Made by a program: the position numbers and the translations under genes. 33,381 bases of DNA from positions 1-33,381 of the forward strand of contig JAZUSJ010000215.1 in the NCBI GenBank assembly GCA_045606685.1, written 5' to 3'. Positions 22,023 to 30,630 of this stretch are shown piece after piece (position 1 is the stretch's first letter; each line of letters begins with the position of its first letter). The DNA is from SVQP01 sp045606685 (GTDB lineage Bacteria > Bacillota > Clostridia > Oscillospirales > CAG-272). The notes under the pieces were generated by a model. It was not told the origin of the DNA. It saw only the letters and a program-made list of their open reading frames with translations, and ran no database searches.

Positions 22023-23789
22023 TTATGCATTTTCACAAAGCACGGGAGCATCGACAAACGTAATGATCGGCTCGGCATATCCGTCCGATTCAAAGACAAT
22101 GATCTCATTGTCACCCTTACGCAACAAGGGGGCAGGCAGATACAGCGTTTTTTGCGGGCCTGCGGGATTATAGTATCTGCCGATATTGAAGCCGTTGACC
22201 ACGACAAAGCCCTTATGAAAGCCGTCAAGACGCACGAACGTATCCGCAGGCTCTTGGTCAAGATGCAGATTTCCGCGCAAAAAGACAGGCGCATTAAAGG
22301 TCCTCCGCTCTTGGAAGACAAGCCCCGTAAGGTCGTCCATGGTCAAGGGATACATCTCCCAACCAAAGTGATAACGCTGGCCGAGTCTGACACCGCCCAG
22401 GATCCCCTTTTTATCAAGCAGATTGATGCCGTAGTTGACTCTGCCCATGTTCTCAACCAGAATATCCAGCACGGCGCTCTCGCCAAAGTCCAGCGCAATG
22501 GTAACGGAATCATCCCTGCGGTCACGCTCCTTGATGCCCACGCACTTGCCGTTGACAAAAATGATGGCGCGGTCATGCAGCTCGCCAAAGCACAGTGGCA
22601 GCGGCTCAATGGGGCCTTGGATGGTGGTGCGGTACAAGGTAAAGCCGAAATCCTGCCCAAGCTGCTCCATGGTTTTGGGGAATGCAGCTCTGACGGGAGA
22701 ACACAGCTTATCAAGATTGTCAAACAACTCTGCCTGCTCGGTCAGCGTGAGCTTTCCGTAGGCAGCCTTTTCGGAGTTTTTGACCGCAATTTCAGGCGCG
22801 GGCTTTCCGGTTCTGCGCACGATCAAGTCTTTGACTGCCTCGTAAAGCGGTGTGATATCCCCTGCCTCGGTCAGCAGCGCACGATAGTCGTAGCTTGTAA
22901 TGGTGGGCTGGTAGTCACCCGGGTGGTTTGCACCGTTCCAGAAGGCAAAATTGGTGCCGCCGTGGAACATATACAAATTAAAGGACGCGCCAAGGTCAAA
23001 GAACTTTTCGATCTCACGCACGATATCGTCGATGGGGCGCAGCTGCGTACCCGATTCGTACCAATGGTCAAACCAGCCGTCCCAGAATTCACCGCACATC
23101 AAGGGGCGATCCTTCTGGAACTCGTTCAAGGTCAAGATCTGCTCGGTGTAGCTGCCGAAATTGGCCACGGCAAGCACCTCGGGCAAGGTGCCTCCGCTCA
23201 GCATCCATTTTGCCGTGCCGTCCGAGGTGAACAGCAGGCAATCAATGCCGTTTTCGCGGTAGATATCCACGATCTTTTGTAAATACGCCTTATCATCACC
23301 GTAGCTGCCGTACTCGTTTTCCACCTGCACCATGATGACGTTGCCACCGTTTGTGCAAAGATGCGGACGGATGCGCGAAAGCAGCTCACGATAATAGGGC
23401 TTGATCTTGGCAAGATACAATGGATCGTCGCAGCGCAGCGCGATATCGGGATAGGAAAGCAGCCAGGAAGGCAGGCCGCCGAAATCCCACTCGGCACAGA
23501 TATACGGACCCGGACGCAGAATGACCAAAAGGCCCAGACGCTCGGCTGTTTCAATGAATTTTTCAATGTCCAGCATCCCCGAGAAATCAAACTCGCCCTC
23601 TTTTCGCTCATGCAGATTCCAGCAGGTATAGGTTTCCACTGCATTCAATCCGCAGGCCTTGAGCTTCAAAAGACGGTCTTCCCAATATTCGGGAACGGTA
23701 CGGAAATAGTGGATCGCACCCGAAAGAATGGTGATGGGCTGACCGTCCAGCATAAATTGTTGATTGCTGTAAGTAAATTCGTGCTTCAT
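22023..23789 (-). CDS. Beta-galactosidase, glycoside hydrolase family 35
   Basis: A 588-residue retaining exo-beta-galactosidase. GH35 landmarks: GAIHYFRTVPEYWEDRL, VETYTCWNLHE, LRPGPYICAEWDFGGLPSWL, acid/base Glu159 in VENEYGSYG, and nucleophile Glu234 in CGEFWDGWFDHW. Beta-sandwich domains follow to the end (GFNIGRYYNPAGPQKTLYLP). No signal peptide, so it is probably cytosolic and acts on imported oligosaccharides. ATG at 23789 is chosen for its GAGGTTGGT site; an upstream in-frame start would overlap the AIM24 gene. Confidence 0.95.
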   Translation of the reverse strand: MKHEFTYSNQQFMLDGQPITILSGAIHYFRTVPEYWEDRLLKLKACGLNAVETYTCWNLHERKEGEFDFSGMLDIEKFIETAERLGLLVILRPGPYICAEWDFGGLPSWLLSYPDIALRCDDPLYLAKIKPYYRELLSRIRPHLCTNGGNVIMVQVENEYGSYGDDKAYLQKIVDIYRENGIDCLLFTSDGTAKWMLSGGTLPEVLAVANFGSYTEQILTLNEFQKDRPLMCGEFWDGWFDHWYESGTQLRPIDDIVREIEKFFDLGASFNLYMFHGGTNFAFWNGANHPGDYQPTITSYDYRALLTEAGDITPLYEAVKDLIVRRTGKPAPEIAVKNSEKAAYGKLTLTEQAELFDNLDKLCSPVRAAFPKTMEQLGQDFGFTLYRTTIQGPIEPLPLCFGELHDRAIIFVNGKCVGIKERDRRDDSVTIALDFGESAVLDILVENMGRVNYGINLLDKKGILGGVRLGQRYHFGWEMYPLTMDDLTGLVFQERRTFNAPVFLRGNLHLDQEPADTFVRLDGFHKGFVVVNGFNIGRYYNPAGPQKTLYLPAPLLRKGDNEIIVFESDGYAEPIITFVDAPVLCENA

Positions 23790-23796
23790 ACCAACC

Positions 23797-24480
23797 TCAA
23801 TTATTGCTTGTGGGAATATAGGGTGCAATGGCTGCTGCAGCAGCCACGATAGGCATGGTCTGTACCCAGATCTTACCGGGGCCGGTTACGCGCGTGTTGA
23901 AGAACCCTTCACCGCCAAACAGCACGTTTTTCGCGCCCTTGACGCTCTCAAGCTCCATCGTGCATCCTTCGGTCATAGCAGCAAGATAACCCGTGCCAAG
24001 GATCAGGCTTTGCCCTGCGGCCAGATCGTACTCCACGCAATGGCCGTCAATTTCGATAAACACAAGGCCGTCACCGGAGATCTTTTGCATAATAAAGCCT
24101 TCTCCGCCAAAGAGCCCCTGACCGATCTTCTTGCGGAAATGAATGGACAGATCCAGTCCCTTTTCCATGGCCAAAAAGCCTTTTTTCTGCACGATGATGC
24201 TGTTTCCGGGAGTGACGTGATACGGCATGATAGAACCCGGAAAGCTGGACGCAAATGCGATCATTCCCTGACTGCCCTGCGCAGTATATTCATTCAAGAA
24301 CACAGATTCACCCGAAAACAAACGCCCCATGGCCTTGCCGAAGCCGCCTGCGTGTGTTTCCATTTGCATATTGCTGCTCATCCAGCTCATAGCCCCTCTC
24401 TCGGTGCAAAGCGTTTCTCCTGCCTCGGGATAGCAGATCACAACGGGCAGCGAATCTCCTTTAATTTCATACTTGATCAT
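23797..24480 (-). CDS. AIM24 / TIGR00266 family protein
   Basis: A 227-residue protein of repeated beta segments with the family traits ERGAMSWMSSNMQMETHAGG, GKAMGRLFSGESVFLNEYTA and the internally repeated GLFGGEGFIMQKISGDG / LFGGEGFFNTRVTGPGKIW. It ends in a hydrophobic AAAAAIAPYIP tail. Bacterial members have no established biochemical role; the fold is a double beta-barrel. Start ATG with AAGGAGGTATGACCT. First gene of the set running into the GH35 gene, 7 bp apart. Confidence 0.9.
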   Translation of the reverse strand: MIKYEIKGDSLPVVICYPEAGETLCTERGAMSWMSSNMQMETHAGGFGKAMGRLFSGESVFLNEYTAQGSQGMIAFASSFPGSIMPYHVTPGNSIIVQKKGFLAMEKGLDLSIHFRKKIGQGLFGGEGFIMQKISGDGLVFIEIDGHCVEYDLAAGQSLILGTGYLAAMTEGCTMELESVKGAKNVLFGGEGFFNTRVTGPGKIWVQTMPIVAAAAAIAPYIPTSNN

Positions 24481-24511
24481 AGGTCATACCTCCTTGGTCT
24501 TTCTTTGCTTT

Positions 24512-24540
24512 ATTTTATCACGATTTGACATCATTGTCAA
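24512..24540 (-). promoter_or_regulatory. Promoter of the AIM24-GH35-GT14 operon
   Basis: TTGACA (24535-24540), 17 bp spacer, TAAAAT (24512-24517) on the minus strand. A TTGACA/TGTCAA dyad lies across the -35 and spacer. Confidence 0.8.
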
Positions 24541-24582
24541 GAAAATCCATGCACTTTTGGCCTTGGGTGTTAAAGGACAGTT

Positions 24583-24621
24583 AAAAAGCCGATATGGATT
24601 TATTTCCATATCGGCTCTTTT
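24583..24621. terminator. Terminator hairpin downstream of the SGNH hydrolase gene
   Basis: AGCCGATATGGA / TCCATATCGGCT 12-bp stem with T tracts on both sides. It closes the minus-strand transcript from dut-SGNH, about 290 bp beyond the stop codon. Confidence 0.75.
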
Positions 24622-24667
24622 CTATTTTCACTACCGCCCCCGGTGGTGAGTAAGTGCGCTCTTCCTG

Positions 24668-24846
24668 AAGGCTTTGAGTGATATGCTGTCTTCGACAGCG
24701 TTATATTTTTGCTACCGCAAAAGTGATATTGCAGGGGCTTCGCCTTGCAGTGATATTCTATTCGCCTCCTAAACTCGCGTAGCGAATACCACTCGGCGTA
24801 AGCCGAATATCACTGCGAAGCAATATCACTCGCCGGAGGCGAATAG
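24668..24846. repeat. Array of small hairpins separated by AGTGATAT/ATATCACT
   Basis: Short palindromes (CTGTC-TTC-GACAG; GCAGGGGCTTCGCCTTGC; CTCGGCGTAAGCCGA; TGCGAAGCA) alternate with AGTGATAT or its complement. Longer inverted pairs are also present: AGTGATATTGC (24722) with GCAATATCACT (24820), and CTATTCGCCTCC (24758) with GGAGGCGAATAG (24835). No ORF. It resembles palindromic repeats scattered in gut Clostridia genomes. A further perfect hairpin GGCGTTGTGT/ACACAACGCC follows at 24851-24878. Confidence 0.7.
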
Positions 24847-24907
24847 AGTTGGCGTTGTGTCCTTAGGAACACAACGCCTTGGCGTGCAGGGCTTTTGATA
24901 TTTTTTA

Positions 24908-26290
24908 TCAGTAACCGATCACGGTCTGGAATACGACCTGGGCATACAATCTGCCAAGGAAGTCATTGGGATGGTTGATGTTGTTACCTGTATGGTCGCG
25001 GAAGCGCTTGTTTTCCAGAATTCTCTGGCTCATGCTGGTCATCTTTGCGACTGCACAGGATTTACCATCTTCAACGTAGTCATTGGCAAGGGCTACAAAC
25101 ACATCTTCAAATCTGTGCTGATTGCCATACCAACCGTTGATTGCTTCGGGATTGGGGATCATGGTTGCCACCAACAGCATCTCTGCCTCCGGCTTGAGTG
25201 CATACAGCTCGTCAGCGATCTTCTTGATTGCCTTCTGCTCGTTCTTGGGAGTATTTCCCGCATCGTTCATACCGAACGCCAGAAGGAAAAAGTCACAACC
25301 ATACTGCTCAACAAAGGGCTTGACATACTCGTTAAACTTGTTAAAGCCATCTGCACTGGTCCAACCGCCAACCGCGGGGTTGATATAGGTAATGGTACCG
25401 TTGGTACCGAATACAGTATCCTCGGCAGGAGGCACGCATGCACCGACAAGTCCCGTGTTTACATACTTGATGGTGTAGCCGTACTTCTGTGCCAGGTACT
25501 GGGTGAACATCTGGGTGTAAGGAGGTGCGTAAGGATGCACGCCTGCACCGCTGGAGGAAGTCGCTCCGAAGGTAATGCTGTCACCGTAGAAGATCATGGT
25601 AACGTCCTCGCCTGCCTCCATCTTGGCGATCAGCTTTGTAAACTGATCGGATGTTTCGGGCTTGAAGCCTTCCCATGTCTGGCTGTGAGTATAGGTTACC
25701 GCTACCTGCCATTTCGTCATGGTCTCGCCTTCGCCCCAATATACGAAATACTTCTTGCCATCCAGCTTGACCTGAAGCTGTGCAGGCATTCCGGGAATTT
25801 CTTTTTCATGATAATACTGATCAAAGCTGATCACGGGGATGCGCGTACCCTCCAAAAGAACCAACTTACCGTCCACTACGTCGTAGTCCTTACCCTTCTC
25901 GTAGGTGGTTTTCAGGTCATACGAGGTCACGGAAAGTATCTCGTCGGGGGTGTAGAGCAGCGATGCCTGATCATCCATGCCAACGAACATGACGGTTTCG
26001 TTGTACATATACTTACCCTTCCAAACAGGCTTCATGTAGGCATTCAGATTAAAGGAGTCGTAAGCCAGCAGCTCCTCGGGGGGCTCGGGCTCAGTGGTTT
26101 CCTCGGTAGTTACCTCTTGTGTGGTTTCCTCGGTTGCGGGTTGAGAAGGCTCTTCCGTCGGGGTTTCGGCGGGAGCTTGGGTGGGATTCTCTGTAGAGGT
26201 ATCTTCATTGCCGCCCTGTTCACAAGCAGCAAAGCAAACACCCAGCAAAAGCATTGCCATTACAAGAGAAAGAATTCTTTTGACTTTCAT
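24908..26290 (-). CDS. Secreted SGNH/GDSL-family hydrolase lipoprotein
   Basis: A 460-residue protein with a lipoprotein signal peptide (lipobox GVCFAAC). A Thr/Glu/Pro-rich linker (about residues 30-75) probably spans the wall, followed by a beta-rich domain (about 75-230). The SGNH hydrolase domain has block I FYGDSIT (Ser nucleophile), block II Gly in NTGLVGA, block III FGMNDAG, and block V with Asp/His in INHPNDFLGRLYAQ. It probably deacetylates or cleaves esters on carbohydrate outside the cell. ATG at 26290 is used because GGAGG lies just before it. It lies 44 bp downstream of dut. Confidence 0.9.
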   Translation of the reverse strand: MKVKRILSLVMAMLLLGVCFAACEQGGNEDTSTENPTQAPAETPTEEPSQPATEETTQEVTTEETTEPEPPEELLAYDSFNLNAYMKPVWKGKYMYNETVMFVGMDDQASLLYTPDEILSVTSYDLKTTYEKGKDYDVVDGKLVLLEGTRIPVISFDQYYHEKEIPGMPAQLQVKLDGKKYFVYWGEGETMTKWQVAVTYTHSQTWEGFKPETSDQFTKLIAKMEAGEDVTMIFYGDSITFGATSSSGAGVHPYAPPYTQMFTQYLAQKYGYTIKYVNTGLVGACVPPAEDTVFGTNGTITYINPAVGGWTSADGFNKFNEYVKPFVEQYGCDFFLLAFGMNDAGNTPKNEQKAIKKIADELYALKPEAEMLLVATMIPNPEAINGWYGNQHRFEDVFVALANDYVEDGKSCAVAKMTSMSQRILENKRFRDHTGNNINHPNDFLGRLYAQVVFQTVIGY

Positions 26291-26334
26291 GTTTTCCTCC
26301 AAAATGAATTAGTATATGTTTATTTTTTGGGTAC

Positions 26335-26772
26335 TTATTTTGTCCCGGTCGAGCCAAAGCCGCCCGTGCCTCTTTGGGTTTCCTGCAAGGCATCCACCAA
26401 GCAAAATTGCGCCTGATACACGGGAGCAAACACGATCTGCGCCACTCGCTCACCGGGCTCCACGCTCTGCGGTGTATTGGTGTGATTATGCAGGGATACC
26501 ATGACCTGGCCGCGGTAATCGCTATCGATCACACCAACCTTATTGGCAGGAGCAAGACCGCGCTTGGTTGCAAGACCGCTGCGCGCGTAGATGAATCCCG
26601 CAAAACCCTCCTCAATCTCCATACTCAGTCCCGTAGGAACAAGCACGGTCTGTCCGGGCTGAATGCATACGGTTTGCTCAATGCAGGCATACAAGTCTGC
26701 ACCTGCCGCACTTGCACTGCCGTAGGTGGGAATATGGGCGTGTGGATTGAGCTTTACGATCTTGACTGTCAC
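26335..26772 (-). CDS. dut: dUTP diphosphatase (dUTPase)
   Basis: Hydrolyses dUTP to dUMP, keeping uracil out of DNA and feeding dTMP synthesis; a homotrimer. The 145-residue protein shows the five family motifs: SAAGADLYA, ARSGLATKRGL, NKVGVIDSDYRGQ, PGERVAQIVF and the C-terminal P-loop-like RGTGGFGSTG. The start is GTG at 26772 with GGGAGG 5 nt upstream. It is probably co-transcribed with the SGNH lipoprotein gene, an unusual pairing. Confidence 0.96.
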   Translation of the reverse strand: MTVKIVKLNPHAHIPTYGSASAAGADLYACIEQTVCIQPGQTVLVPTGLSMEIEEGFAGFIYARSGLATKRGLAPANKVGVIDSDYRGQVMVSLHNHTNTPQSVEPGERVAQIVFAPVYQAQFCLVDALQETQRGTGGFGSTGTK

Positions 26773-26850
26773 AATAGCCTCCCAAATAACATTATTGTAT
26801 ATTAGTTTAACAAATATTTTTTAACATGGTGTGAACATATGCAATAAATC

Positions 26851-26879
26851 TTGACGAATTGTATTTTTTACAGTATAAT
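26851..26879 (+). promoter_or_regulatory. Promoter of the Gfo/Idh/MocA gene
   Basis: TTGACG (26851-26856), 17 bp spacer, TATAAT (26874-26879). Confidence 0.85.
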
Positions 26880-26910
26880 AAAGGCAACAATCAATCAAGG
26901 AGGCACTCAA

Positions 26911-27978
26911 ATGAGCAAGATCAAGGTAGCTGTGATCGGTTGCGGTACTATCGCCAATGTCGCTCACATTCCCTCTTACATGAACAATCCCGAGGTAGAA
27001 ATCAAATATTTCTGCGACATCATTCCCGAAAAGGCGCAGGCTGCCGTAGAAAAGTACGGCTGCGGTACTGCCGTTGTGGACTATCACGACATTCTGGATG
27101 ATCCGGAGCTGGTGGCTGTTTCGGTCTGTACTCCCAACCGCATGCATACCACCATTACCATTGATTTTTTGGAGCATGGCAAGCACGTGCTTTGCGAAAA
27201 GCCTGCTGCAAAAACCTATGCGGAGGCAAAGCTGATGCAGGACGCACAGCACAAGTCGGGCAAGGTACTGAATATCGGCGTGGTCAACCGCTTCAACACG
27301 GCTGTCAATGAGATCAGAAAGCTGATTGCAGACGGTGTTTTGGGTGAGGTGTATCACGTGTACGTGTCCTTCCGCGCATGGCGTTCGATTCCCGGACTTG
27401 GCGGTGCGTTTACCACCAAGGAGATCGCGGGCGGCGGCGCTCTGATCGACTGGGGCGTGCATTACCTTGATATCGTCATGTACTGCACGGGCGATCCCAA
27501 GCCTCTGACCGTTTCGGGTAAGGCATTCTGCAAGCTGGGCGTGGATATGCCGGGTTACGTTTACGAGGGCATGTGGGCCGAGGATACCAAGGATCTGAAC
27601 GGCACCTACGACGTAGACGACAGCGTCACCGGCTTTATCCGTACCGAAGGCCCCACCATCACCTTCAACGGTGCGTGGGCGCAGAACATCGGCATTGGCG
27701 AGCCTTACATCGACTTCCTTGGCGATAAGGCAGGCATCCGTCTGAATTACGGTGGCAACTTTACCCTGTTTGGCACAAAGGACGGCAAGCTGACCAAGGA
27801 GATCCCCGAATATGACAGCGTCAATATGTTCCAGAATGAGATCGACTCCTTCATCCGCTGTATTCAGACGGGTGAAAAGCTTCCCTCTCACATCGACCAG
27901 GTCATCATCACCGCACGTATGATGCAGGCGATCTATGATTCCTCCGAGCAGGATCAGGAGATCAAGCTGGAGTGGTAA
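26911..27978 (+). CDS. Gfo/Idh/MocA family NAD(P)-dependent oxidoreductase
   Basis: A 355-residue sugar or inositol-type dehydrogenase. The N-terminal Rossmann domain opens KVAVIGCGTIANVAHIPSY. VCTPNRMHTTITIDFLEHGK leads to the EKP motif (VLCEKPAAKTYAEA). The C-terminal substrate domain includes GGGALIDWGVHYLDIVMY with the usual Asp and His. Start ATG with AAGGAGGCACTCAA. It has its own promoter and terminator and stands alone, so the substrate cannot be inferred. Confidence 0.93.
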   Translation: MSKIKVAVIGCGTIANVAHIPSYMNNPEVEIKYFCDIIPEKAQAAVEKYGCGTAVVDYHDILDDPELVAVSVCTPNRMHTTITIDFLEHGKHVLCEKPAAKTYAEAKLMQDAQHKSGKVLNIGVVNRFNTAVNEIRKLIADGVLGEVYHVYVSFRAWRSIPGLGGAFTTKEIAGGGALIDWGVHYLDIVMYCTGDPKPLTVSGKAFCKLGVDMPGYVYEGMWAEDTKDLNGTYDVDDSVTGFIRTEGPTITFNGAWAQNIGIGEPYIDFLGDKAGIRLNYGGNFTLFGTKDGKLTKEIPEYDSVNMFQNEIDSFIRCIQTGEKLPSHIDQVIITARMMQAIYDSSEQDQEIKLEW

Positions 27979-27984
27979 ATGACA

Positions 27985-28019
27985 ACGGCAGATGCGCCAA
28001 ACGCATCTGCCGTTTTTTT
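27985..28019 (+). terminator. Terminator of the Gfo/Idh/MocA gene
   Basis: ACGGCAGATGCG-CCAAA-CGCATCTGCCGT, 12-bp perfect stem followed by TTTTTTT. Confidence 0.92.
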
Positions 28020-28062
28020 ATGATCATCTGCAGCAAGCTATGATACCCTCTGCGGACAGTTG

Positions 28063-29199
28063 TTATAGTTTTGATTCCTTTGCAAACGGTGCGTATTTTT
28101 CAACAATATCGACAAACCACTGCTCATTCCGTATGCTGTCAAAGCTGTCTATCTTACGGACATAGCCTAATTGACGCTGCACCTCGTTGCATTCATATCC
28201 CGAATTAACTTTTGATCTTTCAAATTGACAACTCTTTACAAGAAAAGAGGTATGAACGATTTTTTCGGGAAGCTCGTCATAGGCTTTTGCATGTGCAAGG
28301 CTCAGGTCAAGATATTTTGCGCAAAGCTCGTAATCCTCTTCGAGGCAATACCGGGATGCCATAGAAAGATACGCCTCGGACAAATGATAATGTGAGAAGC
28401 CGTAATCCTCCCGGTCATAAATCATTTTGATAAAATCAACCGCCTTTTTATAAATGCGGATGGCTTCTTGATTAGTCGGGGCATAATTTGCGCAATTTCT
28501 GATCTTTACGTATACGTCTTCGCTGATTCCGAAAATCTCCTCTCGCGCATATTTCCACCAGTTTTCACTGCCTCTTTTGTAAAGCTCTCTCATTTCTCCG
28601 ACCTGCAGTGCAGTAGGCAAAAGCTTGATATATTCAATGGCTTTTTTCTCGTCACCGCTAAGCCCGTAAATGCCGCTGAGTAAGCTGATGGCATCGTATC
28701 TGATCTGTTCGTCAAAGCACTCCTTGAGTATACGCTCACACAGCATAATCAGCTCTTCCATGTGAGGCACCTTGGGGTGATCCGGCGTTAATTTTCCCTT
28801 TTCCTGCAGATCCCAATATTTTTCCCAGAAGTAAGGATCATAATAAAGCATCCAGATATACTTTCCCAAAATTCTTTCATCGTTCGGATATGCATGGTAT
28901 GCCCTGCAGATAAAATCAAACTTCTCCTTTTCCTTACCGAGATTCGAAAGCCTGTCATACTCGGCTATGATCTCATCGATCCTTGCTTGCTTTTTGGCAA
29001 GATCCACCCCTAAAAGCTCATCGGTGGACACATTAAAAAAGTTTGCAAGGATAGGAAACATCACAATATCGGGCAACGATGCATTGGTTTCCCATTTCGA
29101 TATCGTCTGGTACGATACGTTCAACCTTTCCGCAAGCTCCTCTTGCGTCAAATTCATTTTTCTGCGTAAAGCTTTGATTCTATTGCCAAAATTTTTCAT
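28063..29199 (-). CDS. XRE-family regulator with helical-repeat C-terminus
   Basis: A 378-residue protein. Residues 1-65 are a helix-turn-helix (IKALRRKMNLTQEELAERLN, SYQTISKWETNASLPDI, FFNVSTDELLGVD). The remainder is all-helical with TPR-like spacing (AYHAYPNDERILGKYIWMLY, LLSGIYGLSGDEKKAIEYIK, SEAYLSMASRYCLEEDYELC), the layout of regulators that bind peptides or protein partners. ATG at 29199 has GGAGGAATACC upstream; a start 14 codons earlier lacks one. An extended -10 (TGGTATAAT, 29240-29248) lies about 40 bp upstream. No obvious cognate small peptide gene is visible next to it. Confidence 0.85.
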   Translation of the reverse strand: MKNFGNRIKALRRKMNLTQEELAERLNVSYQTISKWETNASLPDIVMFPILANFFNVSTDELLGVDLAKKQARIDEIIAEYDRLSNLGKEKEKFDFICRAYHAYPNDERILGKYIWMLYYDPYFWEKYWDLQEKGKLTPDHPKVPHMEELIMLCERILKECFDEQIRYDAISLLSGIYGLSGDEKKAIEYIKLLPTALQVGEMRELYKRGSENWWKYAREEIFGISEDVYVKIRNCANYAPTNQEAIRIYKKAVDFIKMIYDREDYGFSHYHLSEAYLSMASRYCLEEDYELCAKYLDLSLAHAKAYDELPEKIVHTSFLVKSCQFERSKVNSGYECNEVQRQLGYVRKIDSFDSIRNEQWFVDIVEKYAPFAKESKL

Positions 29200-29395
29200 G
29201 GTATTCCTCCATTGAAATGATTCCCTCGAGGTTGATTTCATTATACCATATTTTTCACGAATGTACAGATAAGGTTGCGAGAATCCCGCTCAACCGACGT
29301 TAGAATTTTCTATAGTGATTACGAATGCTTCTCAATGTATTATGCGTTTCGTAGGGGCGACTGATTATTTCTCAGCCCCATTGAGCAAGCTTGTT

Positions 29396-30604
29396 TCATT
29401 CCGCGGCCTTGAAATTGTAGATCGGCTTGATGTGCGCTACGATCTCCGCAGTAGGCTCAATATTTTCCACGATCTCGTCCATGCTCTTGTACGCCATGGG
29501 CGACTCGTCCAAGGTATCGGGTAGGACGCAGGTGGAATAAATGCCCGCCATCTGCGCCTCATACTCGGCCATGGTCAGCTTCTCAAAGGCGGCAGAGCGC
29601 GACAACAGACGGCCTGCACCGTGCGGTGCGGAGCAATTCCAATCCTCGTTGCCCTTGCCGATGCAGATCAAAGAGCCGTCACGCATATTGATCGGGATCA
29701 GCAGCTTCTCGCCTGCCTTGGCACTCACCGCTCCCTTGCGCAGGATCATTTCGTGGACGTCAACGTAGTTGTGAATGGTCTGGAAGGCTTCCATCGGTGT
29801 CCAACCGCATCGCTCTGCTAAAATTTCGGCCATTTTGGCGCGGTTGCGCTCAGCAAAGCGCTGGCAGATATCCACGTCGTACAGATAATCCTGCATATAA
29901 GAGCCGTACAAAAAGCACAGATCTGCAGGCAGCGTGGGCTCCTTGGCATGGAATTCGCGCTCGATCTCCTTGAGCTTTGCCTGGATCTCGCTTCTTCTTC
30001 CCTGCTCCTTATAGGTGCGGATGATCTCCTCGCGTGCCTTGAAATATTCCTCCTTGCCAAGGTTCAGATCGATTGCGATCTGCTGGTAATGATCCGCAAC
30101 CTGTTTGCCCAGATTGCGGCTGCCCGAGTGAATGACAAGGTACTTGCCGCCATTCTCGTCCACGTCGATCTCGATAAAGTGGTTTCCGCCGCCCAAAGTA
30201 CCCAGCGATCGCTCCAGGCGCTTGGAATCCTTCAGACTGCGGTAGCAGCGCAGCTGCGTCAGGTCAAATCGCTCCTGCCTGCCCTCCCATACCTTCATGC
30301 CGCTGGGAATGTAGTGTGCGGCCTCGTCCAGCTTTTCAAAATCGATATCGATATTGCCCAGATACACGGTATACATACCGCAACCGATATCCACGCCTAC
30401 CATGGCAGGCACGATCTTATCGGTCACGGTCATGGTCGTGCCGATGGTGCTGCCCTTGCCTGCATGCACGTCGGGCATGATTCTGATCTTTGCATCGGCA
30501 AATGCGTGCGTATCGCATACCGCCTTGATCTGCTCGCGCGCACCGTCGTCCACGGTGGTGGCAAAGCACTTTGCTGTGTTATATGCTCCAACAATTTCTA
30601 ACAT
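29396..30604 (-). CDS. rtcB: RNA-splicing ligase RtcB
   Basis: GTP- and Mn-dependent ligase that joins 2',3'-cyclic-phosphate or 3'-phosphate RNA ends to 5'-OH ends, used in RNA repair. The 402-residue protein matches full-length RtcB: MPDVHAGKGSTIGTT, GVDIGCG (metal-binding Asp72 and Cys75), GTLGGGNHFIEID, VIHSGSRNLG and the SAPHGAGR His that is guanylylated. ATG with AAAGGAGTCATAAATC. No RtcA or archease gene is nearby. It ends an apparent operon after a slipin and a Cys-rich protein. Confidence 0.96.
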   Translation of the reverse strand: MLEIVGAYNTAKCFATTVDDGAREQIKAVCDTHAFADAKIRIMPDVHAGKGSTIGTTMTVTDKIVPAMVGVDIGCGMYTVYLGNIDIDFEKLDEAAHYIPSGMKVWEGRQERFDLTQLRCYRSLKDSKRLERSLGTLGGGNHFIEIDVDENGGKYLVIHSGSRNLGKQVADHYQQIAIDLNLGKEEYFKAREEIIRTYKEQGRRSEIQAKLKEIEREFHAKEPTLPADLCFLYGSYMQDYLYDVDICQRFAERNRAKMAEILAERCGWTPMEAFQTIHNYVDVHEMILRKGAVSAKAGEKLLIPINMRDGSLICIGKGNEDWNCSAPHGAGRLLSRSAAFEKLTMAEYEAQMAGIYSTCVLPDTLDESPMAYKSMDEIVENIEPTAEIVAHIKPIYNFKAAE

Positions 30605-30630
30605 GATTTATGACTCCTTTCTCGGTGTGT

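Noticed and set aside
21975..23282. Long plus-strand ORF (435 codons) across the GT14 start and GH35 gene
   Set aside because: Antisense to a clear GH35 enzyme with intact catalytic motifs; no start signals or known domain.
24668..24846. CRISPR array
   Set aside because: Units are unequal palindromes in both orientations, with no constant repeat of CRISPR length, no unique spacers and no cas genes.
24971..26416. Plus-strand ORF (481 codons) opposite the SGNH hydrolase and dut
   Set aside because: Spans two real genes on the other strand and lacks a ribosome binding site.
26821..27891. Minus-strand ORF opposite the Gfo/Idh/MocA gene
   Set aside because: Shadow of a gene with a clear promoter, start and terminator.
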